Source of the DNA: Streptomyces sp. NBC_00568
GTDB taxonomy: Bacteria > Actinomycetota > Actinomycetes > Streptomycetales > Streptomycetaceae
NCBI RefSeq assembly: GCF_026341855.1
Contig: NZ_JAPENW010000002.1
Coordinates: forward strand, 310,001 to 374,000
DNA length: 64,000 nt
Direction of reading: 5' to 3'
The notes beneath the pieces are model-generated. The model searched no databases, was not told the DNA's origin, and saw only the letters and a program-made list of their open reading frames with translations. The translations under genes were made by a program, and so were the position numbers. Below, one piece after another: positions 36,858 to 46,413 of this stretch. Position 1 is the first letter of the stretch. The number at the start of each line of letters is the position of its first letter.

Positions 36858-39641
36858 TTACGGTTTGCTCTCAGCCAGCCGGGCCAGCCGCTCGGACACC
36901 ACCAGTCCGATCTCCGCCAAGGGAGCCGGCTTAGTCATGTGGGCGTGCGAGCAGTCCACGTCGTGAGTCTCAACCTCGCCCGTCACGTAGTGCTGCCACC
37001 GGCTGGGTGTGGGCCAGCCTTTCGAATGATCGAGGGTAGACGTAAACAACAGCATGTCACCGCGATAGCGCTGAGGCACGAACTGGCGGGCTATCTTTGT
37101 GTTGTTCGTCAGAATATCGGCGACGGCCTGGATGTTCCCCTCGCCAAGATTGGCCATGATGCTGCCATCGGCGCGCGCCGCCTCGATGGCACGCTCGAAG
37201 TCCACGGGCTCGTCGGCCTCGGGGCGGGGCACGCCGAGGAAATCAAGCATTGCTTCCAGCACCTGTTGATGACTGATAGTTATCTCGTCACCGACCGGCG
37301 AGTGCGCGGCCTGATCAGGTCTGGCTGCAGGGGCGGGGAAGCTGTCCAGCACCACTAGCAGTGGCACGTCCGCACCAGCTTCCTGGAGACGCGTCGCGAG
37401 AGCATGCGCCGCCAATCCGCCGAACGACCACCCCAACAGGTAGTACGGACCCTCTGGCCAGACCGCGCGGATCTGCGCCGAGTAGTCATCCACCATCGCT
37501 GCCATGGTCGTCGGTCGAGGCTCCGGGCGGGCCAGGCTGCGGGCCTGCAATGCATAGATCGGGACGTCATTCCCAATGTGCTTGAGCAATCCTGCGTAAC
37601 TCCAGCTGATGCCGCCGCCTGGGTGAATGCAGAATAGTGGGGGCTGAGCACCGCGAGGGCGCAGTGGTAGCAACACGTCCAGCGCGCTGCTCCCGGGCTC
37701 TTCGTTGAGCTTCTCTGCCAGGTCGGCAACAGTGGACGTCTGGAACAGGCTCAACAGCGGTAGTTCAACGCCCAATACGGCGCGTATCCGACCGAGCAGT
37801 CGCATCGTGAGCAAGGAGCTTCCGCCCAGGTCCATAAGGGAGTCGTCGAGACTGACCCGCGGGATTCCGAGGACCTCGCAAATCAGGTCACATAGCACTT
37901 TCTCGCGGGGCGATCTCGGCGCCCGTCCGGAACTCATTGACACGGTCACCGGAGGAAGCGCTTTGCGATCCAGCTTCCCGTTGAGAGTAAGAGGCATCGA
38001 CTCGATCGGCACCACAGCTGACGGCACCATGTACTCCGGCAGCCGTTCCCTGGCAAACGAGAGGACCGACGCCGGCAGCGCCAGCGCCTCGACCTCGACC
38101 CGCTCTCCCTGGGGGACAACATATGCGACAAGGCGCTTGTAGCCGGGTTGGTCCTCGCGTACTACGGCGCTCGCCTGGCGAACGCGGGGGTGCGTACCCA
38201 ACACTGCTTCCACCTCGCCGAGTTCGATGCGGTGCCCGCGTACTTTCACCTGATCATCGACACGGCCGACGAACTCCAGCATGCCTGCAGACCATCGCAC
38301 CACGTCTCCCGTACGGTACAAGCGGGTGCCGGGCGCGCCGAAGGGGCTCGCTACGAAGCGTTCGGCCGTCAAGGCCGCGCGACCGGCGTAGCCCCGGGAC
38401 ACACCCGCACCCGCTATGTACAGCTCGCCCTCCGTATCTGGCGGAACCAGCTTGAGGTGCTCATCGAGCACATAGACCTGGGTATTCGTTAGCGGGACAC
38501 CAATCGGCACCGCACCATCAGACACATGGCCCACATCGGCAGAGGTCGACCAAACGGTCGACTCGGTCGGCCCGTACAGGTTGAGCACACCGTCAGACAA
38601 CTGGGCCAAATCACGTGCTAGTTCCACAGACAAGGCTTCACCACCAACCAACACCCGCACACCACGTAGCAGTTCTGGAGCCAGTGCTACAACCTCGCGC
38701 CACCATGAGGGCGTCGCTTGCACCACCGTCACGCCACGCTCCCGTACCAACTCGCCCATAGCCCGGGGGTCCTTGACCGTCTCACGGTTGGCCACGACCA
38801 CACAGGCACCATTCACCAATGGTAGATACAGCTCCAGCGCAGCAATATCGAAGGCCACTGTTGTTGCTGCCAAGACACGGTCCTTGCTTCGCAAGGTGAC
38901 ACGCTGGCCAACCGCAGAAAGGAAGCTCGTCAGGTTGCCGTGGGTGACTACGACGCCCTTGGGCGTGCCCGTCGACCCTGATGTGTAGATAACGTACGCG
39001 GGGTGTTCGGCACGCAGCGGCATCGGCTGCTCGGTCTCCGTCAGCGGCATGCTTGAGACATGTGCCAACTCCGTGACGGTCGTCGCGTCGTCCAGCACGA
39101 GTACCGGCGCCCCTACCGGCAGTCGGCTAGAGATCTCCGCGGCGGTCAGGACCAACGCTGGCGCTGCGTCAGACAGCATGAATGCCACCCGCTCCGCCGG
39201 GTATTCCACATCCACTGGAACGTACGCCGCACCGGCTTTCAACACCGCAAGCAGGGAGATGACGAGATCGGCCGAGCGCGGCAACGCCACCGCCACCAGC
39301 TGCTCCGGACCGACTCCGCGTGCCATCAACAACCGGGCCAACCGGTTCGCCCGCGCCTCTACTTCCCCATACGACAGCTCAACATCGCCAGCAATCACCG
39401 CAAGGTCGTCCGACGCAATCAACACCCGAGCCGCGAACAACTCATGGCAACCCGTCCTCATCAGAGCTGAGTTAGCAACCCCTCCCTCGGCCAGCACACC
39501 CCCGCTGCGGCCCGGCGTACTACACCGATCCAGATTGTTGGATGCGATGCGTGTGGACGTGTCTACCGCAACCTGATCCGCGAATCTGCCTATACGCGAT
39601 GTAGCGGACAGCGGCAAGCCGTCTTCGTTGTGCGTGGACAC
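36858..39641 (-). CDS. Single-module NRPS: adenylation-PCP-thioesterase
   Basis: About 927 residues. The A domain (about residues 60-560) has YIYTSGSTGTPKGV-type core A3, NLYGPTE and YRTGD. The eight-plus-two specificity residues read DILQLGLVWK, close to the glycine code DILQLGLIWK. The PCP carries LGGSSL with the carrier Ser (about 615). The thioesterase has GWSFGG, a downstream LDSFP Asp and a terminal SHAHM His. There is no condensation domain, so it activates and releases one amino acid or passes it to a partner. The start is taken at GTG 39641 after GGAGGATGT; ATG 39461 or GTG 39692 are possible. The N-terminal 60 residues resemble no domain. Confidence 0.85.
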   Translation of the reverse strand: MSTHNEDGLPLSATSRIGRFADQVAVDTSTRIASNNLDRCSTPGRSGGVLAEGGVANSALMRTGCHELFAARVLIASDDLAVIAGDVELSYGEVEARANRLARLLMARGVGPEQLVAVALPRSADLVISLLAVLKAGAAYVPVDVEYPAERVAFMLSDAAPALVLTAAEISSRLPVGAPVLVLDDATTVTELAHVSSMPLTETEQPMPLRAEHPAYVIYTSGSTGTPKGVVVTHGNLTSFLSAVGQRVTLRSKDRVLAATTVAFDIAALELYLPLVNGACVVVANRETVKDPRAMGELVRERGVTVVQATPSWWREVVALAPELLRGVRVLVGGEALSVELARDLAQLSDGVLNLYGPTESTVWSTSADVGHVSDGAVPIGVPLTNTQVYVLDEHLKLVPPDTEGELYIAGAGVSRGYAGRAALTAERFVASPFGAPGTRLYRTGDVVRWSAGMLEFVGRVDDQVKVRGHRIELGEVEAVLGTHPRVRQASAVVREDQPGYKRLVAYVVPQGERVEVEALALPASVLSFARERLPEYMVPSAVVPIESMPLTLNGKLDRKALPPVTVSMSSGRAPRSPREKVLCDLICEVLGIPRVSLDDSLMDLGGSSLLTMRLLGRIRAVLGVELPLLSLFQTSTVADLAEKLNEEPGSSALDVLLPLRPRGAQPPLFCIHPGGGISWSYAGLLKHIGNDVPIYALQARSLARPEPRPTTMAAMVDDYSAQIRAVWPEGPYYLLGWSFGGLAAHALATRLQEAGADVPLLVVLDSFPAPAARPDQAAHSPVGDEITISHQQVLEAMLDFLGVPRPEADEPVDFERAIEAARADGSIMANLGEGNIQAVADILTNNTKIARQFVPQRYRGDMLLFTSTLDHSKGWPTPSRWQHYVTGEVETHDVDCSHAHMTKPAPLAEIGLVVSERLARLAESKP

Positions 39642-39851
39642 ACATCCTCCAATGACCTTCGCGTGCTGCATTGAATCCGATGACAATGTCACTCAGGACT
39701 GTGAGGGGTAGTGGCCTCATGGCACTATCCCTTTTGGGCGAGGTTCGAGAGCGCGACCGATGGTCGAGCCCGGATACAGGCCCCACCCGGTGCCACGAAC
39801 AGGGCACAGTTCATGTCCTGTGTGGGGCGACACCTCAAAGATGTCCATGGT

Positions 39852-39915
39852 CACTGTGGGGCGCAGAGTCGGTGTGATCGCGCCCGTACGGCGCTAGTCA
39901 GAGGACCCCACAGTG
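39852..39915. repeat. Perfect 10-bp inverted repeat, 44-base loop
   Basis: CACTGTGGGG (39852-39861) and CCCCACAGTG (39906-39915) in the mbtH-NRPS gap. It may be a tiny remnant of IS ends or an attenuator between the genes. Confidence 0.4.
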
Positions 39916-40001
39916 GAATGGATCAGCCGCCTCGAGCGAGTTAGGGCAGCGAATCGTGCCGCCTCATCGCATCGGAGCCACCGCATCGTCGGGGGCTGGC
40001 A

Positions 40002-40220
40002 TTAGCCGTGCCTGCTCTCTGCGGCGTCGGCAAGGCTTTTCGGGCGCAGGTCGAGCCAGTTGGCGTTCACGTAATCGACGCAAGACTGCCGACTGTTCAC
40101 ACCGAACACCATCTGCCACCCGGCGGGCACCTCGATGAACGCCGGCCACAGAGAGTGCTGGTTGTCTTCGTTGACGAGCACAAGGAACCGGCCGTCGGGG
40201 TCATCGAACGGATTGCTCAC
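40002..40220 (-). CDS. mbtH: MbtH-like NRPS helper protein
   Basis: A 72-residue MbtH-family protein: NPFDDPDGRFLVLVNEDNQ, HSLWPAFIEVPAGWQ, and a C-terminal DYVNANWLDLRPKSL with the expected Trp residues. It binds and activates NRPS adenylation domains. Start at GTG 40220 where the family begins (MSNPFDD); longer frames upstream are not conserved. It lies upstream of the NRPS on the same strand and is likely its partner. Confidence 0.92.
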   Translation of the reverse strand: MSNPFDDPDGRFLVLVNEDNQHSLWPAFIEVPAGWQMVFGVNSRQSCVDYVNANWLDLRPKSLADAAESRHG

Positions 40221-41100
40221 GGGGTTTCCAGTTCCCTTTCGGATCGAAAATATCCTGCTGGAACACATAGGTGGCAAGATCAGGGAATCGGGGCATCCTG
40301 ACCAGAGTTTGATAGACAGCACAGTGGAAAGCGCACAATCAGGCTGCCTGATGGCTGCGCCGCATCGCTCTCCAAGCCGCTGTTCAGGCAGCAAAATTCT
40401 CTAGCGGTACTGTTGGGATGTCAAGGCTGATCTGGGCGAGTGAACTCGGAGAGCATAGAATCGCCGCTTGGGTACGTACATTCCACTCTGCGCTCAATCC
40501 GGCCAGCTGGTTGGTAAGCGAGCGCTCCCGTGTGTGAGTGGCTGGAGGTCAGGCCGAAGGCGATGCTCTTCAACGGTCAGGTCTTAGGGCACCGTCCTGT
40601 ACGCGGGAACAGTATGAATTGATGGTGCCCTACACCACGGTCTGCGACAGCCTACGGGTGCTGCGGAGCCCCGACGTCCTCGCCGACAACCTGTTGTACC
40701 GCAGCGGTGGCCGGACGCGGGAACGATTCTCGCCGAACTGCTCGCCTCCGCAGTCGATGTTCTCTAGGAGGACGTTCGGGCGACAGGCAAAAGAGTCCCT
40801 TCGCACGGTTCGCTGCGGGCGGCGTCAGTCCTCCACGGGGTATCCGACAGCACCTCGTGCCCGCTGTCGTGGCGGCTGCTTCTGCGCCACAGCTCGGACG
40901 GCCAGACGGGCCGATTGTCGGATCCCCGATGGCGAGCGTCTCTGGAGTCACCGTAAAGCACACCACGCGGATTATTTAAGCAGAAAGAAACCAGTCTGAA
41001 GCAGACTGCGGATGCGGGACGCGGGTGCCCTTGCGGGGACCCCTAGTCCGCTCTCTCCAGGGGAGACCATCATCTCCCTCAGTCTTGAGCCAGGAGGAAA
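40221..41100. other. Intergenic region, no supported gene
   Basis: The upstream region of mbtH and of the acidic peptide gene. Open frames are short and overlapping. I saw no HTH or transposase signature. Confidence 0.4.
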
Positions 41101-41104
41101 AATA

Positions 41105-41218
41105 ATGACCACTCTGAACTTTGGTGATGACGGGGATGACGTGCAGGCGCACACGGCTTCTGACACGAGCGACGAGGTCCAGCCTGACACCGAGGCTGAG
41201 TCGGGCGACAAGGAATAA
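41105..41218 (+). CDS. 37-residue acidic peptide (candidate precursor)
   Basis: The peptide starts MTTLNFGDDGDDVQ and ends EAESGDKE; about a third of its residues are Asp or Glu, with many Thr and Ser, and there is no Cys. ATG 41105 has an excellent GGAGG seven bases upstream. A strong hairpin follows at once (41226-41265) and then an enzyme gene. A short, well-translated ORF, a hairpin, and an enzyme is the typical RiPP layout. It could instead be a leader peptide or a small acidic protein. Confidence 0.55.
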   Translation: MTTLNFGDDGDDVQAHTASDTSDEVQPDTEAESGDKE

Positions 41219-41225
41219 ATGAATT

Positions 41226-41265
41226 CGCGGTGGGGGGAATCTATCTGTGACTTCCTCCCACCGCG
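41226..41265 (+). terminator. Strong hairpin after the acidic peptide gene
   Basis: CGCGGTGGGGGGAA (41226-41239) pairs with TTCCTCCCACCGCG (41252-41265), a 14-bp stem with one G-U pair and a 12-base loop. It would stop or reduce transcription into the next gene. Confidence 0.75.
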
Positions 41266-41280
41266 CGGCCCGCAAACGAC

Positions 41281-41303
41281 GGCGCTTTCGTTTCGGAAGC
41301 GCC
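41281..41303 (+). terminator. Second hairpin before the enzyme gene
   Basis: GGCGCTTTCG-TTT-CGGAAGCGCC, a 10-bp stem with one G-U pair, followed by a partly T-rich GCCTCTTGC. It may act with the hairpin just upstream. Confidence 0.6.
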
Positions 41304-41373
41304 GCCTCTTGCAATTTGAATATGAGGTGAGGGTGTAGACGCGCCCTCTGCCGCGCACCGGAAAGATCCTCTC

Positions 41374-42141
41374 ATGGGCTTTGCTAAGGCCGCTGGTCAC
41401 CTCGGAAATAAATACGTTGGCGAGAATGCTGAGCAAGTTTCCGCTACGCGAGTGGTGGACTTCGGAGAGGCTGAGCTGTCGACCGACACTAACGACAGCG
41501 GCGCCTGGTGGCTGAAAATAGACGGATTTCTGCACTCGCATGTGAATATCGCCAATCCAAGTCTTCTGAAGGTTCCGTACATCCGATGGATGTCCCGTGC
41601 TGTGGATGCTTCAGCAGTGGGTAGTCAGGCTTTGGATATAGTTCATCTTGGCGGAGGGGGGATGACTCTACCGCGGTACTTCGCCGCAACTCGACCAGGA
41701 TCGCGACAGTGCGTCGTAGAAGCAGATTCCGCGCTCATTGAATTCATTATGGAGTATATTCCAATTTCCGATGAGTGTGGAATAAGCGTGCATAACGAAG
41801 ATGCGGAAATGTGGCTAAGGCGAACCGAGGAGGATTCCGCAGACGTCATCATCTCTGACGCTTTTGCCGACTCTGTCACGCAGCCGGCGCATCTTCGTAC
41901 TCATGGTTACGTAAGCCTCGCAGCTCGAGCCTTGCGGGAAGATGGAGTTTACCTAGTTAACCTAATAGATGAAGCTCCATACAATTTTCTGGATTCGCAA
42001 CTCGGTATCCATGCCTCAATCTTCAAGTCTGTTCATTTGCTTGCGGCGTCTGATTTTCGTAACAAGAAGAAGCCGGTCAATGCCGTACTCGTGGCTGCTA
42101 ATTGGGATCTCAATCTAGAAGCCCATTTCGCCAGTAGTTAA
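41374..42141 (+). CDS. Spermidine-synthase-fold methyltransferase-like protein
   Basis: A 255-residue class I Rossmann protein of the spermidine synthase/SpeE-like group. Seen: LDIVHLGGGGMTLPRYFAAT (cofactor loop), CVVEADSALIEFIMEYIP (acidic residue at the end of beta 2), HNEDAEMWLR, and DVIISDAFADSVTQPAHLRT (acceptor region). True polyamine synthases have a different N-terminal beta domain and gatekeeping loop, so this is probably an alkyl- or methyltransferase acting on another substrate. GC is lower than in neighbours, and it follows the acidic peptide. Confidence 0.7.
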   Translation: MGFAKAAGHLGNKYVGENAEQVSATRVVDFGEAELSTDTNDSGAWWLKIDGFLHSHVNIANPSLLKVPYIRWMSRAVDASAVGSQALDIVHLGGGGMTLPRYFAATRPGSRQCVVEADSALIEFIMEYIPISDECGISVHNEDAEMWLRRTEEDSADVIISDAFADSVTQPAHLRTHGYVSLAARALREDGVYLVNLIDEAPYNFLDSQLGIHASIFKSVHLLAASDFRNKKKPVNAVLVAANWDLNLEAHFASS

Positions 42142-42282
42142 CTTGCGTCAAGCCCTGAATGCTAGCCGTGAATTGGCCGCACGCCGCAGTTATCCTTCGA
42201 CGCGCGCTGAGGGCTGATGGAAGGCCACTCTGAGAGGTCGTTTCATCCTGCTGTCTCATCCCTGGATGCGGCTCTGAAGTGT

Positions 42283-43100
42283 TGGTGTCGACTCTCACCA
42301 GGAGATGGTGTTCTCTCCGGTGAGGCGACGGGCCATCAGGTCGGTCATCGCGAGGTGGATCATGGCTTCGGAACGGTGTGGGTGGGTTTCGAAGTCGCGG
42401 GCCAAGCGGCGGTGGAGCATCAGCCAGCCGTAGGTCCGCTCCACCGCCCACCGTTTCGGGGTCGAGGTGAACCTCCCTGCCCCGGGGATGCGTTGGACGA
42501 TTTCGAGGTCGATGCCGAGAGTGGCGGCGTGCTCGACGAAGTGTTTGCGGTAGCCGCCGTCGACCCAGACCTTGCGCAGGCCGGGGTGGTCGGTGGCAGC
42601 CTGTTCCAGGAGGGTGCGGCCGGCCGTGGAGTCCTGGACGCCGGCCGCGGTGACCAGGACCGCCAGCAGCAGGCCGGGGGTGTCGGTGATGATGCTGCGC
42701 TTACGATCCACGATCTTCTTGCCCGCGTCGATGCCCTGAATCCTCGCTGGAAGGCTTGTCGAAGTCTTGACGCTCTGCGCGTCGATCACACAGGCTGACG
42801 GGGCGGCTTCGCGCCCTTCCTGCCGACGTACCAACTCCCACAGCAGACCGTTGAGCTGGGCGAAGACAACGTCTTTTGGCACCTGGCGAAGTAGCCGTAG
42901 ACGCTCTGGCAGGCAGTGCGGTCCACGTAGAGGATCGCGTTCATGTCTCGCCGCGGAGGCCAGCCGAAGTCCAGAGCGCGACCGCGGCGTTCGAAGCGAC
43001 ACGCGGACAGCACCGGTCCGATCAACTCCCGGCGTGTATTGGACAGATCACCTGCATACACACGACGTTCCGTCACGACCTGGGCATGCCGTCGTCCGGG
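42283..43100 (-). pseudogene. IS112-like IS5-superfamily transposase, decayed
   Basis: N-terminal parts (RVYAGDLSNTRRELIGPVLS, NAILYVDRTACQ, VYGYFARCQK) and the main part (42295-42880: ACVIDAQSVKTSTSLPARIQ, VDGGYRKHFVEHAATLGIDL, KRWAVERTYGWLMLHRRLAR) are in different frames, and a segment after DRTACQ is lost. Non-functional. Confidence 0.8.
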
Positions 43101-43710
43101 GGTGTGCGCCCAGGCGCGTGATCTGCCGCGTCGAAGCACGGGCAGACTCGGGCGTCCTGGAACGAGACAGGCCCAAGCACCCCGGCTGTTATATGCCGCA
43201 CGCCGTCCCGCCCTGGCCAAAGACCTACCACTGTTTCGCCTGCCATCAGCGCCCGGAAAGGGATCGTCGGCCGCATCGGCCAGGTGCCGTGCCGCGCCGG
43301 ATGACGCGTCGCCGACAGGTGTGGTCAGTGATTGATCAGCCCACTACCGGCGCGAGCAGTTGGATGCCGTGCCGCACCTGGGGCCGGCGCGGAAACACGC
43401 CCATCGGCCAGACGACCGCCGCAGCCACCGAATGAGCTTCGATGGCCCCGCTCATCTGCACACAGACCTTGCAGGCACGAGGACTTCACCACGCTTGTCG
43501 AGACCCAGCTTAAACGGATGCATACCGCCCCGACCTCATCAGCCAGGCATGGCCGCTGGCGTCGTTGCGGTGTCGGGGCGCCTGCTGACCAGTGTCCCTA
43601 CGCACCACGGGCAGCGTTTCCCTGCGATTCCGAGGTCTGCGATGCCCACCGCCGTGTACGTGAGCCAGCATCGTTCGGGGGCTCCTCTGGTGTGTCGACC
43701 TCAGACTTGC
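43101..43710. other. Intergenic region, nothing recognised
   Basis: About 600 bases with open frames on both strands that show no motif. It lies beyond the stop of the MFS gene. Confidence 0.35.
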
Positions 43711-45045
43711 TCAAGTCGAGGAAACGGTGCCGTCGGAGGTGACCTCGCGGGCTGGCTGATCAGGTGGCGCCGGGGTGGGTGGGTTGTTTTCAGCGCGCTC
43801 CAGCCGACGGATCTCCGGGGCCAGCAACAGAGCTCCTGTGAGCAGCACCGTCAGCACTGCACAGCCCCACAATGCGCCGGACATACCGAGCGTCTCGGCA
43901 GCCGGTGCGGCCGCCGCCATGCCCAGCGGCACGATCGCTACCGAGCCGAGCCAGTCGTACGCCGAGATACGCGACAGCATGTCCTGCGGGATCTCTTGGT
44001 GCAGGGCTATCATCCACAACACGCCGAACACCTCGGACGAACACCCGGCCACGAGCATCGCCACGACGAGCAGCGGCACCGGAACAGGCACCGCTAGTGC
44101 CGCGGCGGGCAGCGCATATGCGGAGACGCACAGCACTCCAGAGAGCAGGATCCGGCGCGGGCGCCAGCGGACCATCAGGAACCCGCCCAGCACATTGCCC
44201 AAGCCGAAGGCGGCCAGCGCTACGCCCCACGACCCGGCCCCACCGAGGTCTGACGCGGCCACTTGAGGGCCGTACACCGCCAGAGCCGCTGAGGTGACCG
44301 CGTTGATGACGGAGAACTGGACGACGATGCTCCACAGCCAGCGACGTGACACGAACTCCCGCCAGCCATCCCTCAGATCACGCCACATCCCGCTGCTGCG
44401 CTCCGAAGGGAGCAAGCTGCCGACGCGAAGGAACATTCGGAGCAGTGCGGCAAGCGCGAAGCTCCCGGCGTCCAAGGCCAGGACGACGCCGGGACTGGAG
44501 AAAGCGATCAGCGCGCCGCCCAATGCGGCACCGGCAACATTCCCCCCGTTCACCCCGAGCCGGTAGATCGCGAAAGCCTGCGATGCGTGGGCCTGCTGCA
44601 CGCTGTTGAGGATCATGCCCTCGGAGGCAGGGGAGAAGAATGCCTGGGCGGTGCCACCGAGCGCTGACAGCACGGCCATCTGCCAGACCTGTGCCTGTCC
44701 TGACAGCACCAGCACCGCGAACACAGCCTGGGAACAGGCGTTGAGCAGGTTGGCCGCCACCATCACCCGGTGGCGCGGCAACCGGTCGGCGACCGCTCCA
44801 CCGATCAGCAGGAAGGCCACAAGGGGCGCGGTACGGGCCGCGGCCACCAGCCCCACGTCCGTACCCGTGCCGCCTGCTTCGAGCACCGCGAAGGCAGCAG
44901 CAGTCATGGCCCCCGAAGAGCCGAAGCCAGTGATTACTGCGGAGGCCGCCAGCAGTTGGAAGTTGCGATTCGCCCAGGTAGGCAGAATCCGACGGCGGAG
45001 CGAGGTGACGTCGGGGGGCACCGTCTCTTTTGCTCGCAGGGTCAC
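43711..45045 (-). CDS. MFS exporter (EntS/MFS_3-like)
   Basis: A 444-residue transporter with about twelve membrane segments. Motif A GGAVADRLPRHRVMV follows TM2. Other segments include FFSPASEGMILNSV, a central loop SERSSGMWRDLRDGWREFVS and GNVLGGFLMVRWRPRRILL. MFS_3 members export siderophores, peptides or drugs. I take GTG 45045 as start (AAAGGAAG eight bases upstream). A perfect 19-bp palindrome lies 31 bp further upstream. The gene is the same strand as, and downstream of, the RiPP-like operon, so it could export its product. Confidence 0.85.
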   Translation of the reverse strand: MTLRAKETVPPDVTSLRRRILPTWANRNFQLLAASAVITGFGSSGAMTAAAFAVLEAGGTGTDVGLVAAARTAPLVAFLLIGGAVADRLPRHRVMVAANLLNACSQAVFAVLVLSGQAQVWQMAVLSALGGTAQAFFSPASEGMILNSVQQAHASQAFAIYRLGVNGGNVAGAALGGALIAFSSPGVVLALDAGSFALAALLRMFLRVGSLLPSERSSGMWRDLRDGWREFVSRRWLWSIVVQFSVINAVTSAALAVYGPQVAASDLGGAGSWGVALAAFGLGNVLGGFLMVRWRPRRILLSGVLCVSAYALPAAALAVPVPVPLLVVAMLVAGCSSEVFGVLWMIALHQEIPQDMLSRISAYDWLGSVAIVPLGMAAAAPAAETLGMSGALWGCAVLTVLLTGALLLAPEIRRLERAENNPPTPAPPDQPAREVTSDGTVSST

Positions 45046-45075
45046 ACAGACTTCCTTTCGTGTCACCGGGTACGG

Positions 45076-45094
45076 CATTGGATTTAATCCAATG
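45076..45094 (-). promoter_or_regulatory. Palindromic operator upstream of the MFS gene
   Basis: CATTGGATT-T-AATCCAATG, a perfect 9-bp-arm palindrome 31 bases before the MFS start. This is a typical site for a dimeric repressor (TetR, MarR or PadR type), none of which is encoded next to it. Confidence 0.6.
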
Positions 45095-45300
45095 ACTTGG
45101 CCTTCTTGATGTGGACGGCTGTGCGGCCTTTATGGTCTGAGGGCTCGAAGGATTATGGGCGCTACCCTATGAAGGAGCAGTTTTATGTTGCTTAAAAAAT
45201 GCATATGAACGCTATAAATTCTTTACCGTAAGCACGGACGGGCGATGTTGAGCCTTTTCCAACTCTCGACCAAGAGAACCGTCTCCACCAGGGGCTTCGT

Positions 45301-45545
45301 ATGCTTGTCCGTCCGGCGTCGACGTCTTCAGTTCTGCCCCAACTGGGGGAGCGCCGCCGCACTCTCGGAATCGGATGGCGGCGCCTGAACGCAGGCCAAC
45401 GGGCCCTGCTCGCCCTCGCCGCCCTGCACAACGGCCAGCCCTACGCCCAGATCGCTGCCGGATTCGGGATCGGCACAACCACCCGCCTCCGATGCATCAC
45501 CGAGGCCGTCGATCTCTTGGCGCCCTGGCCCCACCTTCAACCATG
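45301..45545 (+). pseudogene. N-terminal fragment of a DDE_Tnp_4-type transposase
   Basis: RRTLGIGWRRLNAGQRALLA then LHNGQPYAQIAAGFGIGTTT, the N-terminal helix-turn-helix of this transposase group. Nothing continues it downstream. Confidence 0.7.
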
Positions 45546-45831
45546 TGCAGGCAGGTACCGGTCTCGTGCACACTTCACCCGGCCTGTTCTCCGTCTCGAA
45601 CTGCCCCTATAAGGCTGCGCACTTCGCTGCGGTGCATCGAGTCGATCTCGACCCCAGTCCACCGGACACGGATCGCGTCTGTCAGCGCTTCCGATCGATG
45701 CGCCATCCGCCCGCATCACCCTCGACCACCGCCGAAACGTCATAGCCAGGATCTACCAGAGGTCCGTGACACAGCGCCGATCGGCTGTCTCCTGAAGTTG
45801 GAATTGGCTCATTGGCTCGGCCCGTGGCAGG

Positions 45832-46413
45832 TCAGCGCGCGTCAAGCAGCAGCTCGCGCAGAGCCTCGACCATCCGTAGGCCCTCCGCCCGCCCCCGGCC
45901 GTCGAGTTCCGGCGCGGCGGTTGAGTTGCGCCGGTCGAGCACCACACGCAGGGCGACTGCCGCCTGACGCGCGAACAGCACCAGCAGGTCCAGCTCGCCG
46001 AGGCTGGAGCGGGACTGCGGGGCGGGGTCGAGGACTTCCAGAACGCCGACCACCCGGGAGCCGTGTATCAGCGGGGCAGCCATGAGTGAGTTGGGGACAT
46101 AACGGGTGGACTCGGCCAAGTCCCGGGCGAATGAGCCGTCCTGGCTGAGGTCGTCGACCACCATCGGCTCCCCAGAGGTCGCCACCCAGCCGGCGATGCC
46201 GCGTCCGGCGGGGAAGCGCATGCCGACCAGGAAGTCCTCACCCTGACCGGATACGGCCTTGAAGACCAGTTCGTCGGTGCCCTCGTCGAGCAGGAAGATG
46301 GAGCTGGCTTCAGCACCGAAGATCGCCTGCGCGGTGCCGACGATCGACTGGAGGAGTTCTCGCGCGACATGGTCGCCGTCGGAGGGCTCCTGCACTGTGG
46401 TGTTCTGAGTCAT
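45832..46413 (-). CDS. GAF-domain protein, last gene of the RiPP-like operon
   Basis: A 193-residue protein made almost entirely of one GAF domain (about residues 15-165): IFGAEASSIFLLDEGTDELV, FPAGRGIAGWVATSGEPMVV, MAAPLIHGSRVVGVLEVLD. GAF domains bind small ligands such as cyclic nucleotides. The start ATG 46413 overlaps the protease stop (ATGA). In an operon with an adenylate cyclase it could sense cAMP, which is inference. No output domain is attached. Confidence 0.8.
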   Translation of the reverse strand: MTQNTTVQEPSDGDHVARELLQSIVGTAQAIFGAEASSIFLLDEGTDELVFKAVSGQGEDFLVGMRFPAGRGIAGWVATSGEPMVVDDLSQDGSFARDLAESTRYVPNSLMAAPLIHGSRVVGVLEVLDPAPQSRSSLGELDLLVLFARQAAVALRVVLDRRNSTAAPELDGRGRAEGLRMVEALRELLLDAR

